Assembly: GCF_030272615.1 (NCBI RefSeq)
Contig: NC_081409.1
Coordinates: forward strand, 207,311,190 to 207,375,189
Length of the DNA stretch: 64,000 bases
Source: Cryptomeria japonica
Taxonomy: Eukaryota > Streptophyta > Pinopsida > Cupressales > Cupressaceae
Direction of reading: 5' to 3'
Part shown: positions 22,045 to 33,430 of the stretch, piece after piece
Position numbering within the stretch: position 1 is the first letter of the stretch
Layout of the letters: each line of letters opens with the position of its first letter
Translations under genes and position numbers: made by a program
Notes under the pieces: model-generated
Databases searched by the model: none
What the model saw: only the letters and a program-made list of their open reading frames with translations
What the model was told of the DNA's origin: nothing

Positions 22045-22273
22045 TACATAAATAACATAATATCGATTATTATCAATGCATGCAAATTAATACTTAATCA
22101 ACTTGCATAATTTACTGGTCATATTAGAAATAGTGGTGATTTAGCTATTCCAATCACTCAAAAGAAGTATCCTTCACAGTGTTGATTACAACTATTAAGA
22201 AATTAGTCTCTTTCAATTGAGGTTGCAAGGTAATTGTCCCTATTCCCTGAATTAGGCAAACGGGGACATTACA

Positions 22274-23063
22274 GAAATCACCTGTTGAATGCAAGAGAAT
22301 TGTCATTGACAATTCTTCCTCGGATGACCTGGATGATAAGAACCCTTCCCTTGAAGCTGAAGGTAGAAGGAGGTCTTGAAGGCTAGCTTCCAAAGGCTCC
22401 TCTAGGAAGAAGGATAAAACCCAAAGTGTCTCTGACTCTAAGGATGATCGCGCTGAGGGTAGGGAAAGTGATATTTTGTATGGCATGAGTAGTGAAGAGG
22501 CTATTAATTTTTCTATGCATGGGGTTGATGAGGGTATTTATGGGCCCCTTAATAAGATCTTTAAGTATGAGGAGGAACCTATTGGCTAGATCAACCTAGT
22601 GGACCTTGATGAAATAATGAAAATGGTGGATCTAGACACTTCTGGAGCTCAGACTTTGAATGTTGTTGGGGATGATGTGGCTAAGAACGCGATGACTAAC
22701 AAGGGTGATAAAGAGAAAAGTGAGGATGTGAGTTTGCAAAATCAGGTGGAGAAAAAGGATGTTCATAGGGATGAGGGAGGGGTTTCTAAGGGGAACACTA
22801 CCATGGAACATATACAACACATGAGCAATGAAGTCCAAGAGCTTTTGAACCATATTGATAGCCTGGGCCCAATCCTAGAGGCCAAGGCTCTCCAAGGGGA
22901 GATCATAGAGATCAAGCGCAAGTTGGATGTTCGTGACAAGAAGATGGTTAGCATAAACAAGTTCTACCTACAGGTTTTGAACAGCTCAGCGCTGACTCTC
23001 TCCCTCCCACGGGAGTGTACTGCGATGGACGAAGCAGATAAGGATGTGTCCAAGGAGCTTTAG
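22274..23063 (+). pseudogene. Unrecognised reading frame B, duplicate copy 1 (interrupted)
   Basis: This continues a frame that starts before the inserted LTR (MPSSLVGKDKKPTPSKGKG at 18977-19033) and resumes at 22274. The product is hydrophilic: a Lys/Ser/Pro-rich start, an acidic-serine patch (DNSSSDDLDDKNPS), a basic patch (EGRRRS), then VDEGIYGPL and DTSGAQTLNV, and a C-terminal helix likely to be a coiled coil (ILEALALQGEII-like, read here as ILEAKALQGEIIEIKRKLD). Stops lie at about 22376 and 22587. Copy 2 (32153-32929) is uninterrupted by the insertion. The frame is offset -1 relative to frame A, in both copies. Function unknown, possibly a DNA- or RNA-binding partner of frame A. Confidence 0.5.
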
Positions 23064-23280
23064 AAATTCCTGTATGATGACTGGGGTTCGCAAGTTGGCC
23101 CCATAGGTCTTTTTCTAGTCTTTTGCTATGGTTAGGGTTGTTTCCCGTGTTTTGCAGTTAAACTCTTCGATGTTTTTTTATTTTTAGAAAGACTGTTGTT
23201 AGTGTTGTTTCTAGTGTTGTTATGGTGGTGTTGATAGTTCTTACTATGTAAAGGATCAACGCCCTCGTATTCATTTCTTT
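23064..23280. other. T-rich 3' end after frame B
   Basis: Contains GGTTAGGGTTGTTT and TTTTTCAATCAAAAAC, which look like the 3' untranslated end of a transcript. The copy at 32950-33229 matches it. No gene seen. Confidence 0.4.
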
Positions 23281-23480
23281 TTCAATCAAAAACATGTGTT
23301 GAAGTTTGACAAATCTCACCATGGGCATTGCTTTGGTAGATATGTTAGCAATTTGATCTTAAATTGCACAAAACTTCAAATCTACCACTTTCTCTTCAAA
23401 TTGATCCAAGAATAAACTGAGGATGTTCTTCAATATGTTTGGATCTAAGATGTGCTAAATGACAAGTTGCATGATGAGTC
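23281..23480 (-). pseudogene. Copia RNase H C-terminal fragment, antisense
   Basis: On the minus strand, broken frames give SKHIEEHPQFIL followed by VVDLKFCAI, DQIANISTKAMP and RFVKL. These match the end of Copia RNase H (KHI...LKFC...DQIADIFTKALP). No LTR was found next to it. It is also in duplicate copy 2, so it predates the duplication. Confidence 0.6.
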
Positions 23481-25750
23481 ACAACTCTAAAATTTAGTTG
23501 TAGATTGACAAGAGACCATTTTACATTTCTAAAACTAGCACTTGCATCAAATGGAGGTGTAATGGTTACACTAATTTTAATTTATATAAGACGTCCTAAA
23601 AAATTGTCAAGAGTTTTATAGTTAAATTTATAAGTTCTTTATTAAGAAAAAAGACACAACATTAAACATTAAACTAAATTCAAATCTATTTTTGTATTGG
23701 GTTGTGATTGTCAAGTCTCCACTTGCACACCAAGAAATTATCATTGAATGAATAAGTTTTCTCTATATTTGAGAGGGATAGCTGCCTTGTATGACTTGTA
23801 TTCAATGGAGACATTTATAAATTTTTCTCTAATTTTTATTAAAAAGCATGAAAGGACACAAAGAGAAAAATAAGAAAAGATGAGAAACTTGGAAACTTAG
23901 ATGAGATGAACATAAGAGTTTGTCAATGATTTCTTGCATGTAGATAGAAAAATAGAAACAAAAAAAGTAGCATGTGTAGAATTAATAGAGAGGTTGAGTT
24001 CAATCTTACACATGTGCCACTTATAGAAAAGTAAAGATTTAACTATTTGTTTCTTTTTATAAAACATAATAAGATAAGGACAAATGAATGAATTGTCATT
24101 ACCAAATTCAAGAATATTATGGAAGCCCATGAGGAATAGAATGGGAGACAAATTTCTACATAAAATATAGAGAATGGATGAAAATATTTAAGATCAAATC
24201 TAAGAATGATACGAGATCCCAAGAAGCATAAAAAAACACAAAGATTTATATGAATCTTCTTAGTTCAAAGATGAGTTCAAAGTCCCATATGGGTATTCCT
24301 TGTACAATGATGTGCCCCTCTGGTAACAAATATTATTATAATATTCTTCAACAATAAATAGGTGAAATCAATAGTTCATCGTCCCAATAAGTGTTCAACT
24401 TCATATTTGAACTTCACAGCATATTGGAACACAAAAATCCTAAAGAAAGTCTACATTTTATAACCCATTAAAATAATTATATGGTAAACTTTACAAAATG
24501 ACCTAACAACAAATACTAAACTTTTACATGATTTTTATGGGCATGCTGTTATTATTGTGTTGTGTCAAACAATTCATGTACAAAATGAGAAGTGAAATTT
24601 TCTAAGACATTATGTGTACATTGGTTGTAGGTGAACATTCTTCTAAATAATTTTGTCAAACAAATCACTTGCTTTTTATATGCCTTACATAATACATGCA
24701 TTTGTCAAATGGTCCATATGATTTGAAATTGTTTCTATATACAAGATTTTTTTGGTTTGCACTTTTAAATAATTTTGTCAAACAACTCGCTTTTTATATG
24801 CCTTACATAATATGTGCATTTGTCAAATGATCGATATGATTTGATCATGTTTCTATAGAACAAGATTTTTTTAGCTTTTGGTTGCAAACCAAAAAGGCCA
24901 TTCAAGTGAGTTTATATGTCACCAATGCAACGAATAAAATCAACTTGTTCTATAGCACCTTTTGCAATGATTGTTCCCTTTTGTATTTGTATTACTCTAC
25001 AAATTCAACCACTAATGCAATGCTTCTAGTTGTACCATTATTAACTAAATGTTTGACATTTCCATTTGGAATGAGCTTTCACCATTTATAAAGCTATCCA
25101 ATGCTAACAAATGGAGCATAAGGGTATAAATGTGGTATGCTAGCCCCCCTTTTTAAGTAAGAACTTAACAAGCACACAAATCTTCAAGTTCACATATCAT
25201 ATTTAAAAAAAATATTATTATGTTCTAATTAGAAAATGGTTGTATTGAATTTCAAAGGAAACCAAACATGATATATAGATGATTAAGTATGGGGAAGTTG
25301 CTATGGACAAATATATTTTTTAATGAAAGAATTAATATTTGATGGTACCTTATTTATATTTTTCTGCTATACATGTCAATAATTTTTCTGACCGATTACT
25401 GGTGTTCATAATGCCTTTCAAAAAGAAATAAGCTCCAAAACCCATACCTTGTAATCTCACATCAATTTGGGAAGGTTTCTATCGAGTAAAAACCAATCTT
25501 GTAGCTTTCTTAGTCTTTCTGTACACAATGTTTAATTTTTGGTAGGATTGGAGTGGAAAATCCTTCCCTCGATGGAAGGAGAAAACATTCAATCACTGCA
25601 TTAAGTTTTTCTTAACCTTGCACGAATCACCCCTCCCAACTGTTATTCATATCTGGCGGCTAATGAAATGTCATATACTCTAAATTTATACAGTTTGGTT
25701 CACAGGGTTCACTCTATCAATTCATTAATTTACTCGATCTTAATTGAAAG
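23481..25750. other. AT-rich spacer shared by both duplicate copies
   Basis: About 2.3 kb with no recognisable gene. A local repeat is visible: TTTTTATATGCCTTACATAATA with ACTTTTAAATAATTTTGTCAAACAA words at 24650-24830, giving two diverged units of about 125 bases. The same units are in copy 2 (34560-34780). Confidence 0.5.
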
Positions 25751-26134
25751 TCAAAAAAGTATAACCCTAATGAACAGTAGTGCAGATTTGAGGGGTTGCA
25801 GGAAAGAGAATAGCGTCTGAAATTTCTTCAACAAATGAAAAAATAACATGCAAAGCGGATCTCCATAAAATTTTATTTGTGCTTCACGCAAATCAGATTC
25901 CAATAGAATTAGAATTCTGGATTTAAGATAAAGTGCACATATATTCATCCTCAGCTGCAAAATTACAAAATATATTGTATCACATCATTCAAGATTACTA
26001 GTTGCTTAGAAAAATAAAATACTGATTTTTGAAAGGTAATTCCAAACTTGTCTGGCAAGGTTTAAAATTGACATACATATATCCATATTTTCTATTGGTA
26101 TTTGGAAGAGTTCTTTGTTGCTGCTCCTCACTTA

Positions 26135-27448
26135 CTATTTAGAAATTTCTATGAGTGATTGAAGGAAAGGTAATTTAATGACACGGTAACTGTTGAAGCC
26201 TGCTTTGTAAAACAGGTCCTCAAATTCTTTCCATGTTCTTTCTTTTCCACCGGTACAAGCAGCCATCATACACATATCAAACAATAATCCTGCTTGCCTC
26301 TTCATCCCTTCTTCTTCATCAATAACTGCATCCACAATTAATACTTTCCCGTCCTCTGGTATTGCTTCATAGCAATTTTTCAAGATTTTTAAACACTGTT
26401 CATTGTCCCAATCATGCAGAATCCACTGCAGAAAACAAACAAAACTACCTTGTAAAACCAGCTTTTCAAAAGTTAAATTTCATTTGTATATAGAATTTTA
26501 AAACATACCTTCATAAAAACTGCATTTGCTGGAGGAATTTGTTCAAACATATTGCCCTCCACATGCTCTACTCCTGCATATTTAGAAGAATTTATTCAAT
26601 TTTTTTCTCTCCTCAATAAAATTTAGAAATAAAATGTGTTACCAATTATCTAACCATAGAGGAAATTGAAATTAATGCCACCCTCTAGGAATCTAAATAC
26701 CAATTTTCTATAAGTTTAGAGATGGAGGAAGTTACTGACCATGTATGGGAGAAGCAGTCCTTATGACATGAGGAAGGTCGAAATTGATGCCATGAATGTG
26801 GGGATATTCTGCAACTATTACAGATAGTGCAGACCCTACCCCTCCTGCAACATCCACCACACTCTTCAAACTCTTAAACCCATCATAAATCTTCACCACA
26901 TGAGCCATTAAAGGGCCAGTATTAGTAGCCATGCCCTCATTGAAAATCCTGTTTGCTTCAGGATTATGGCTGTTGTATTCAAATATGCCCATGCCATTGG
27001 CTTTGGTGAATGCATGGCAGCCTTCTATGACAGAGTCATGAAGATATTGATAACCATCTACTATGCACTTTAGATTAATGGCCAAGACAGTGGGTGCACA
27101 GGATTGTTGGGCATCATTTTTCACCAGCAACTTAGAGATGCTGGTGAGGCCATATTTGAATTGGGGAGTGCCACCATAATCTATTGTGGTCTCTTCTGTG
27201 AAGACACTAATGGAAGCCAGAAGCCTCATGATTCTAAACAGGTAGTCGGTATGGGCAGGTTTGTTGGTGGAAGAAGAAATATGTGATGCAATTTGGTCCA
27301 CAGAGAGGGGATTCTGACTACCATGGATGGCAATAATGTCAGGAATGTTAAGCAAAACAGCAGCTCGAAGGGCCATGGGCTTGGCTGCTGAAAGAATGAT
27401 TTCATAGAGTTCGAGATGTGCTTCCATCGAAGACTTTGATGAAGCCAT
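26135..27448 (-). CDS. Phenolic O-methyltransferase (COMT type), copy 1, three exons
   Basis: Exons are 27448-26740, 26573-26509 and 26425-26135, with introns bounded by GT-AG; the protein is 354 residues, normal for plant class II O-methyltransferases. I start at the ATG at 27448 (MASSKSSMEAHL) because the longer frame begins with TTG. The N-terminal dimerisation part (LELYEIILSAAKPMALRAAV) is followed by the SAM-binding motif VVDVAGGVGSALSVIVAEYP at about residues 203-222. The catalytic region is FMKWILHDWDNEQCLKIL, with the active-site His, and then DGKVLIVDAVI and RTWKEFEDLFYKAGF. The enzyme moves methyl from SAM to a hydroxyl of a phenylpropanoid, flavonoid or stilbene; the exact substrate cannot be read. 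AT-rich sequence at 27530-27565 could hold the TATA box. No stops or frameshifts. Confidence 0.93.
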
Positions 27449-27678
27449 AGTTGTCTCATCTATTACAAACTTTGTCAATTTATAGAAAAGTCAGGGACAC
27501 TGAAACGTGGAACAACATTGAAATGTTGTCTATAATAAAATATCAAATTGTATATAATAATTACAGTAAACTATTTAGCAATTCTAAAACGTGAGTGAAA
27601 CTTTTTAAATATTTAATGTTTAAATATATTGTAAAATATTTCTGTAAACTACTTTTTATCTTTTTAATATGTTAAAAG

Positions 27679-27753
27679 TCATTGCAGTGTCTTGGAAAAT
27701 ATAAAAGGAGCAAAACGTGGTTTAGCCGACTGGAGTGACTCTGAGGAAGCCAT
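27679..27753 (-). pseudogene. Relic of an O-methyltransferase first exon
   Basis: On the minus strand an ATG at 27753 gives MASSESLQSAKP, close to the start of the neighbouring gene (MASSKSSMEAHL). The sequence around it (GAAGCCATAGTTGTCTCATC) also matches the gene's upstream sequence. It lies 305 bases upstream of the gene's start and is present in copy 2. It is probably the remnant of an earlier tandem O-methyltransferase. Only 24 codons. Confidence 0.55.
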
Positions 27754-28246
27754 AGTTGTCTCATCAGCTACAGACTCTCAATTTGAGACGCCTCGCCAAC
27801 TTGTGCAGTGCGGGCCACTTCCTCATTTTCCTTTTCCATGCTTATCATCCTTTTTTCATGTCTCCAAGTTCTTATGATTTATTGCTTTAGTATTTATATA
27901 TATGATGTGAAATGAAAGTTCAATTTTCCTCCTAATGATTTCTTTGCCCATTTTACCATGTGGGTACCAGCAGGCTTAGCAATTTTTAACTGAACCACCG
28001 AAAGTGGCTCAAATTTCCTTTCAAATATATTACTTAAAGTGATTATATAACATATTTTAAAGAAGTAAAATGTATTTGTGACCTTTTTCGTTGTGTAAAC
28101 AGTGTAAATAGTTATATTAAAATATTCTTTTGAAATTGAGATTTTTCATATATTTGTCTATCAGTTTTCCAATCGTGGGATGATATATTTGTCACCTTCT
28201 CGTTAGGGAAAAAATCTAAACTAAAACAAATAAATAATAAATATAA

Positions 28247-29082
28247 TAAGAGTCCAAACCCTTCAATGTTCAAGAGCTCCCTTACCCAGCGAAAGAATAT
28301 TGTTCAATGTTCCCGAGGAACTTATCAAATACTATCCCTTTCCGCTCGACCTTAAAGGCAAGGACCTAGACAAACATAGATCATTCGCAGGTATGGGGCT
28401 CATATTTCTCAAATGGTGCTTCCTTGGAGAGAATCCAAAAGATATGGGCAGGGAGGAAGAACTCCTTGAATTTGCTAGGTTGAATGGAGTCTTGCCCACA
28501 AAAGCAGAAGAAGAGGAACCTCATGCTGAACAGGGCAGGAGAGGTGGTGGCAGAGGCTTGGGTGGCAGTTCCGGTTGGGGTCGAGGATGACCTCCAAGTA
28601 GAGGCCATGGAAGAGGCAGAGCCCCAATTCCCCCTGCTGAGCCAGAAGAAGTTCTTTAAACAGATAGGTTCCTTATGCTGATGGTTTTCTTTGAAGATGT
28701 TGCTAAGCTTTTAATTGGCTGCTGGTTTTTAAGTTTTTTCTTTAAAAAAATAGTTTAGATAACTTTTTTAAATAATCTCTTAAAGCTAAACTCGTAAATA
28801 TTATGTTAAGCTTTTGATTATCATTGCTATAAAATCTGAAGGTTTTTTGAATTGATGAAGAAATTGTATAGGGTTTAATGCTTTTCAAGATAAACTTGTT
28901 TTCATCCTCAACCCTAAATATGTGGGCATTGAAGCTAGATTCCCTCACTATATATTCACGGATTGGTTTCAAATATCTATCTTAGGCTCTTGGGTTTTTT
29001 GGAATTCTGGATCTTTATGTTGTAAACCTTTCCAAAAATGAATATATAAATATGGCTATGCCTTTACTGATAAAAACAAAAT
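28247..29082 (+). other. Copy 1-specific insertion with a short Gly/Arg-rich frame
   Basis: Copy 2 lacks these about 840 bases at 38180, where AAATAATAAAT runs straight into AAAATAACAGTC. The inserted part carries a frame starting at ATG 28300 (MFNVPEELIKYYPFPLDL) that ends in an RGG-rich tail (RRGGGRGLGGSSGWGRG) at about 28590. The right part is AT-rich and ends GATAAAAACAAAA, like a non-LTR retroelement tail. A retrotransposed fragment is my best guess. Deletion from copy 2 is the alternative. Confidence 0.4.
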
Positions 29083-29480
29083 AACAGTCAAAACCAAGTA
29101 GCTACATTATAAGCCTACTCGGAAGACATTAATGGGAGTATGGTGTCAGCATGGGCACCACGTGAAGGTATGAGACTCCATAACCTTTTCCACCATTCTT
29201 CTAGCTTGCACAATAAGGATAGGTTTCAAACAGATTATGGAGGACCACGATAAAAGGATAAGGATGTAGAGATTTTAGAATATAGAGTTAAAAGGGCACA
29301 CAAAAGAGGGGGTTATGAATGGCCATCAAACCATTCATTGGGGTAAAGGATTGTAGATATGGGAAGGTGATGAAGGCAAAAAAAATGGGGAGAGGGATAG
29401 AGGGGGCATGGGCAGAAAAAGTTGAGGAAATAAAAATTAAGGCATGAGAAAAAAGAAAGAAAAAGATAGAGGGAGACTAC

Positions 29481-30523
29481 TGTTGGAAAATTGAATTCTC
29501 GTGAGCCTTCGTGCACTTCCCTACACTCCCATTGCTCACCTACCCTGTTAGGAACAACCAAGAGTAAATGCAACCTAGAGTTTGCCCATAGTTCATTGGG
29601 ATCTCAAACTCCCACTTGCTCTTTATGTTGTTGCAATTGGAGTTATTTGTTTGCAAAGAACTTATGTTGGTAGGTGATTTTAAAATTTGAATGAGAGAGG
29701 GAAATTTGTGCATCCCAGACAAATAGAATGTCAACAGGCATTACCCAATTAGAGAAGTTGAAGTCAATTTGGTGTTCAGCAACAACAGACGAATGTTTTT
29801 CAGCTCTGAGTGATTCAGAGAATGATCTTAGTTTTGTAGCAGCAGCTATTGTGTGTGTTTGTGCAAAGAGCAGTGATTGCTCCAGTCACTTTGTAGCTCT
29901 AAGTGAGCAGTGTGTGAATTAAAGAGTTCAGTATAGCTCCAAATTTGTTTAGTGTTTAGGAGTAGCTATCGAATGATTAATGTTTTTTAATCAGTAGTTT
30001 GTTTTTAATTTTTGAGTTTGTATTTTATTTTATTTTTGCAAAAGTAATCATCAAATTTATTAGAAAAAAATATTGCCAGTCTGCATTTTGTATTTGAGAT
30101 TTTATTTGATTTCTGCATTTCCAGCTGATTGGGAAAATAGTGTTTCAATCATTGTGTATTTGCATTTAATATTTCTAAATTTGTATCAAAGCTATTTGGC
30201 CCTAAATCTTTGTGAGTTTGGGCATTTGTTTTTGGGTATTGAGTTTTATTGTGAATGATACATGGTTGGAGATGAAAGAAAGAGTTGGTAGCAATCACCG
30301 TCCTTTAATGGACAAAGTTATAATGCTTGGGCAAAGAAGATGAATATCATCATGGTTGCAAACGATTTGTGGGAGCTCGTGGTCAATGGGTTTGTGGATA
30401 CAACTGACCTAGCTCAGTTTGCAACCCTCACAAATCACCAAAAGACCCAATTGAGAGAAACAAGGAGGAAAGATGCAAAGGCCTTAAGTTTGATTAAAGA
30501 AGCCTTGACAAAAACCATTTTTT
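29481..30523 (+). mobile_element. Truncated Copia element start, duplicate copy 1
   Basis: A likely 5' LTR starts TGTTGGAAAATTG at 29481 and ends about 30178, followed by a decayed primer-binding site TGTATCAAAGC at 30182-30192. The gag start follows from about 30295: FNGQSYNAWAKKMNIIMVAN then LWELVVNGFVDTTDLAQFAT, up to about 30523. There the duplication ends, and the element is cut off. The same element continues in copy 2 (from 38528). Confidence 0.75.
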
Positions 30524-31191
30524 TATATTAAAATAGTTCAAAACATATACATCATAACCTCTGGTGCCCTGTATTTTACATGTATTCTGCTTTGTAGAAT
30601 ATCATTTTCACATGTATATCAAAAAGGTTGTAGCCCTATGTCAAATCACTAGGTATTACAATATGAACAAAATATAGAGAGGATTAATACAACAAAATGC
30701 CTCTTAAGTCAGTATATAAATATAAAAAAGAACCACACTCTTCACTGATCTCCTATACCTTTCTCCCTAGTTCTAGGAGAAAGCTCATTTGGGTCTTCAA
30801 GCTTCAATTTTATGCATGTACTGTATCAAAGCCCCAATCTCCTTCGAATGCAACATATCCATATCTTTCTTGAAGTACTGGACAAAGTGGATATCTTCCT
30901 TGTAAATCTGAAGAGCACCTTCACCAACCAGAGTCATGGACCTGTCTTTAGAGATCTCCAAGACAACATAAACCTGTGACATAATATAAAAAATGAGTGA
31001 GTTTATTACTAAACTCAGTAAGCATCCTCTTGTTTTGAAAAACCTCTCCATTTCTCTCTTTCCAAAGAAACCACAAGACTTCGCAAGAAAAGACAGACTA
31101 GAATAGGTTCATCTTAAGGTCAAAAGATTCTACAAAACCAGCAAGGACCTCACTCTAGGAAGGGCCAGGCCAATGATTCCAAACAATAGAT
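30524..31191. other. Spacer between the two duplicate copies
   Basis: About 660 bases without a recognised gene. A minus-strand frame at 30797-30986 (VYVVLEISKDRSMTLVGEGA...) is preceded by a possible acceptor TTATGTCACAG, but I recognise no family. Just before the duplication boundary, the plus-strand frame of unknown frame A extends upstream to about 31064 (FPKKPQDFARKDRLE, stop, VHLKVKRFYKTSKDLTLGRA), suggesting that copy 2 keeps N-terminal sequence different from copy 1. Confidence 0.4.
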
Positions 31192-32132
31192 GGGGAAATT
31201 ATTTCGCAGCATGGCTTCTTGATCACCAAATCCATATCAAAAGCACCGACTTTTATGATGAAATAGTTGCTATTTTCATTAAGTGCTATATTCTGGATAC
31301 TACCTTTGTGTTTCTGCGTATGTCTCGCGGTGAAAAATTCTTACTGCTAAAATTCCTAACCTGGCCATGGGGGGTGAGAGAGTTTGTTATGAACCCAGAC
31401 AAACCAGATGATTTAAAAAAGGACAAAGTGGTCTAGGACTATTGTGTCCAAGGTGGGGTGGTAGAATTTATGGAAAGCCTTCGCGGCCATGACGAACAAC
31501 TCTCTGCCTAGTTTGTGGCTTCTTGGTTTGGAAGAAGGGTTAATGTTGGCGGGGTTTCTTTTGAAGTATTGGAAGAGACTATTGCTCAGGCGACGAGCTT
31601 ATCTCTGGATGGTAGAAGATGGAAGAGGACAAGTCATGTCACTAGCAGTGAGGGGCAAAATAGATTTTTTAAGGGAAGGGAAGAACCGGTGATATTTCAA
31701 GGAGGGTTCGCTAGAGAAGAGCTCAAGCATCCTTGGAACCAAATTTTTCTTATGATCATGAAATACTTCACCCTTGAGGGCCGCTATAAGGAATTTAATT
31801 ACTACCAAATTCCTCTTCTTAACCATTTTTGTAACAATGATCTTCTTTGTCTGCCTTTTTACCTTCTGCACTCTTTGGAGTTCTCTATCAAGGAAGCCCT
31901 CGACCCTAAGAATGAGGATAAAGTGCTCATCCCTTTGCATCAAGGTCTCATTTATAGGGTGTATAACTACCACTTTCCCTTCACCATCCAAGGATCCTTA
32001 TGCTCATCCAACCCCCATTTGTTGGCTTGCATCCTCTTGTGGCCTTTTCTAGTGGCTTTTCCCTCCCTAGATTGTTACATCTTTCGAATGAAGCATTTGC
32101 TTCCCCTTAGTTCCCTTGCTCTGTTTCGATAA
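31064..32132 (+). pseudogene. Unrecognised reading frame A, duplicate copy 2
   Basis: Homolog of 18021-18960 with the same frame and length, ending at TAA 32130-32132. Stops are at about 31100, 31434-31436 and 31509-31511; the last is CCTAG where copy 1 has CCAG, so C->T created it. The N-terminal text differs from copy 1 upstream of NYFAAWLLDHQIHIKSTDF. I do not recognise the family. Confidence 0.5.
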
Positions 32133-32152
32133 CTGAGTTAACACCTCACTTT

Positions 32153-32929
32153 GTGCCCTCATCCTCGACTGGGAAAGATAAGAAACCTAATCCTTCTAAG
32201 GGTAAAGGGAAATCCCCTGCTAAATGCAAGAGAATTATCATTGACAATTCTTCCTCGGACAACCTGGATGATAAGAACCCTTCCCTTCAAGTTGAAGGTA
32301 GAAGGAGGTCTTCAAGACTAGCTTCCAAAGGCTCCTTTGAGAAGAAGGATAAAACCCAAAGTGTCTTTGACTTTGAGGATGATCGCGTTGAGGGTAGGGA
32401 AAGTGGTATTCTATATGGCATGACTGGTGAAGAGGCTATTAAGGTCTCTATACATGGGATTGATGAGGGTATTTTTGGGCCCCTTAATGAGAACTTTAAG
32501 TATGAGAAGGAACGTATTGGCCAAATCAACCTAGTGGACCCTAATGATATAATAAAAATGGTGGATCCAGACACTTCTGGAGCTCAGACTTTGAATGTTG
32601 CTAGCGATGATGTGGCTAAGGACACGGTGACTAACATGGGTGCTAAAGAGAAAAGTGAGCACGTGAGTTTGTAAAATCAGGTGGAGCAAAAGGATGTTCA
32701 TAGGGATGAGGGAGGGGTTCCTAATGGGAACCCTACTATGGAACAGATACAACACATGTGCAATGAAGTCCTAGAGCTTGTGAACCATATTGATAGCCTG
32801 GGCCCAATCCTGGAGGCCAAGGCTCTCCAAGGGGAGATCATAGAGATCAAGTGCAGGTTGGATGTTCATGACAAGCAGATGGTTAGCATAAACAAGTTCT
32901 ACATGCAGGTTTGCACAGCTCGACGTTGA
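32153..32929 (+). pseudogene. Unrecognised reading frame B, duplicate copy 2
   Basis: Frame reads SSSTGKDKKPNPSKGKGKSP from about 32153, then acidic, basic (EGRRRSSRLASKG) and charged segments, and a C-terminal helix (HIDSLGPILEAKALQGEI). A TAA at 32672-32674 interrupts it where copy 1 has CAA, after SEHVSL. The sequence reopens in the same frame to about 32929. This is the uninserted partner of 22274-23063 and shows how the frame reads without the LTR. Not recognised. Confidence 0.5.
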
Positions 32930-33229
32930 CTCTCTCCCTATCGTGGGAGCATACTGTGGTGGATGAAATGGATAAGGATGCGGCCAAGGAGCTTTACAAA
33001 TTCCTTTATGATGATAGGGGTTTGCAAGTCGGTCCCATAGGTGTTTTTCTGGTCTTTTTCTATGGTTAGGGTTGTTTCCTGTGTTTTGTAGTTAAACTCT
33101 TCGATGGTTTTTTATTTTTAAAAAGACTGTTATTAGTGTTGTTTCTAGTGTTGTTATGGTGTTGTTGATAGTTCTTACTATGTAAAGGGTCAATGCCTTG
33201 GTTTTCACTACTTTTTCAATCAAAAACAT

Positions 33230-33430
33230 GTGTTGAAGTTTGACAAATTTCACCATGGGCATTGCTTTGGTAGATATGTTAGCAATTTGATCTTAAATTC
33301 CACAAAACTTTAAATCTGCTTCTTTCTCTTCAAATTGATCCAAGAATAAAGTGAGGGCGTTCTTCAATATGTTTGGATCTAAGACGTGCTAAATAGAAAG
33401 TTGCATGATGAGTCACAACTCTAAAATTTA
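33230..33430 (-). pseudogene. Copia RNase H fragment, antisense, copy 2
   Basis: Duplicate of 23281-23480 with scattered substitutions. On the minus strand it retains the TKAMP region (CTTTGGTAGATATG on the plus strand). Confidence 0.55.

Larger units (their letters stand above)
19037..22273. mobile_element. Solo LTR, about 1.1 kb net, split by a nested Copia element
   Basis: Copy 2 of the duplication shows the empty site (GGGAAATCCCC near 32208), so the boundaries are clear. The element starts TGTCATGTCCCC and ends GGGGACATTACA, with target duplication GGAAT (19032-19036) and GAAAT (22274-22278), one mismatch. Removing the inner element leaves about 1.1 kb without coding potential and with TG...CA ends, which fits a solo LTR. 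Its ends form an inverted repeat of about 12 bases, longer than usual for an LTR. A short class II element is the alternative, but a 5-base duplication fits an LTR better. Confidence 0.7.
18021..30523. repeat. Segmental duplication, copy 1
   Basis: Matches 31192-39150 in the same orientation. Shared order: unknown frames A and B, antisense Copia RNase H fragment, long AT-rich spacer, O-methyltransferase, relic of its first exon, and the start of a Copia element. Copy 1 has extra sequence: the nested LTR elements at 19037-22273, about 840 bases at 28247-29082, and about 480 bases at 29425-29905 that copy 2 lacks. Left homology begins at GGCAATTATTTC/GGGAAATTATTTC, and right homology ends in AAAACCATTTT/GAAACCATTTT. 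Confidence 0.9.

Noticed and set aside
25751-25960. Small gene conserved in both duplicate copies
   Set aside because: Conservation follows from the duplication, and the frame lies in the 3' untranslated region of the O-methyltransferase.
26732-27478. O-methyltransferase start at 27478
   Set aside because: The codon there is TTG; the first ATG in frame is at 27448 and gives the family's normal N-terminus.
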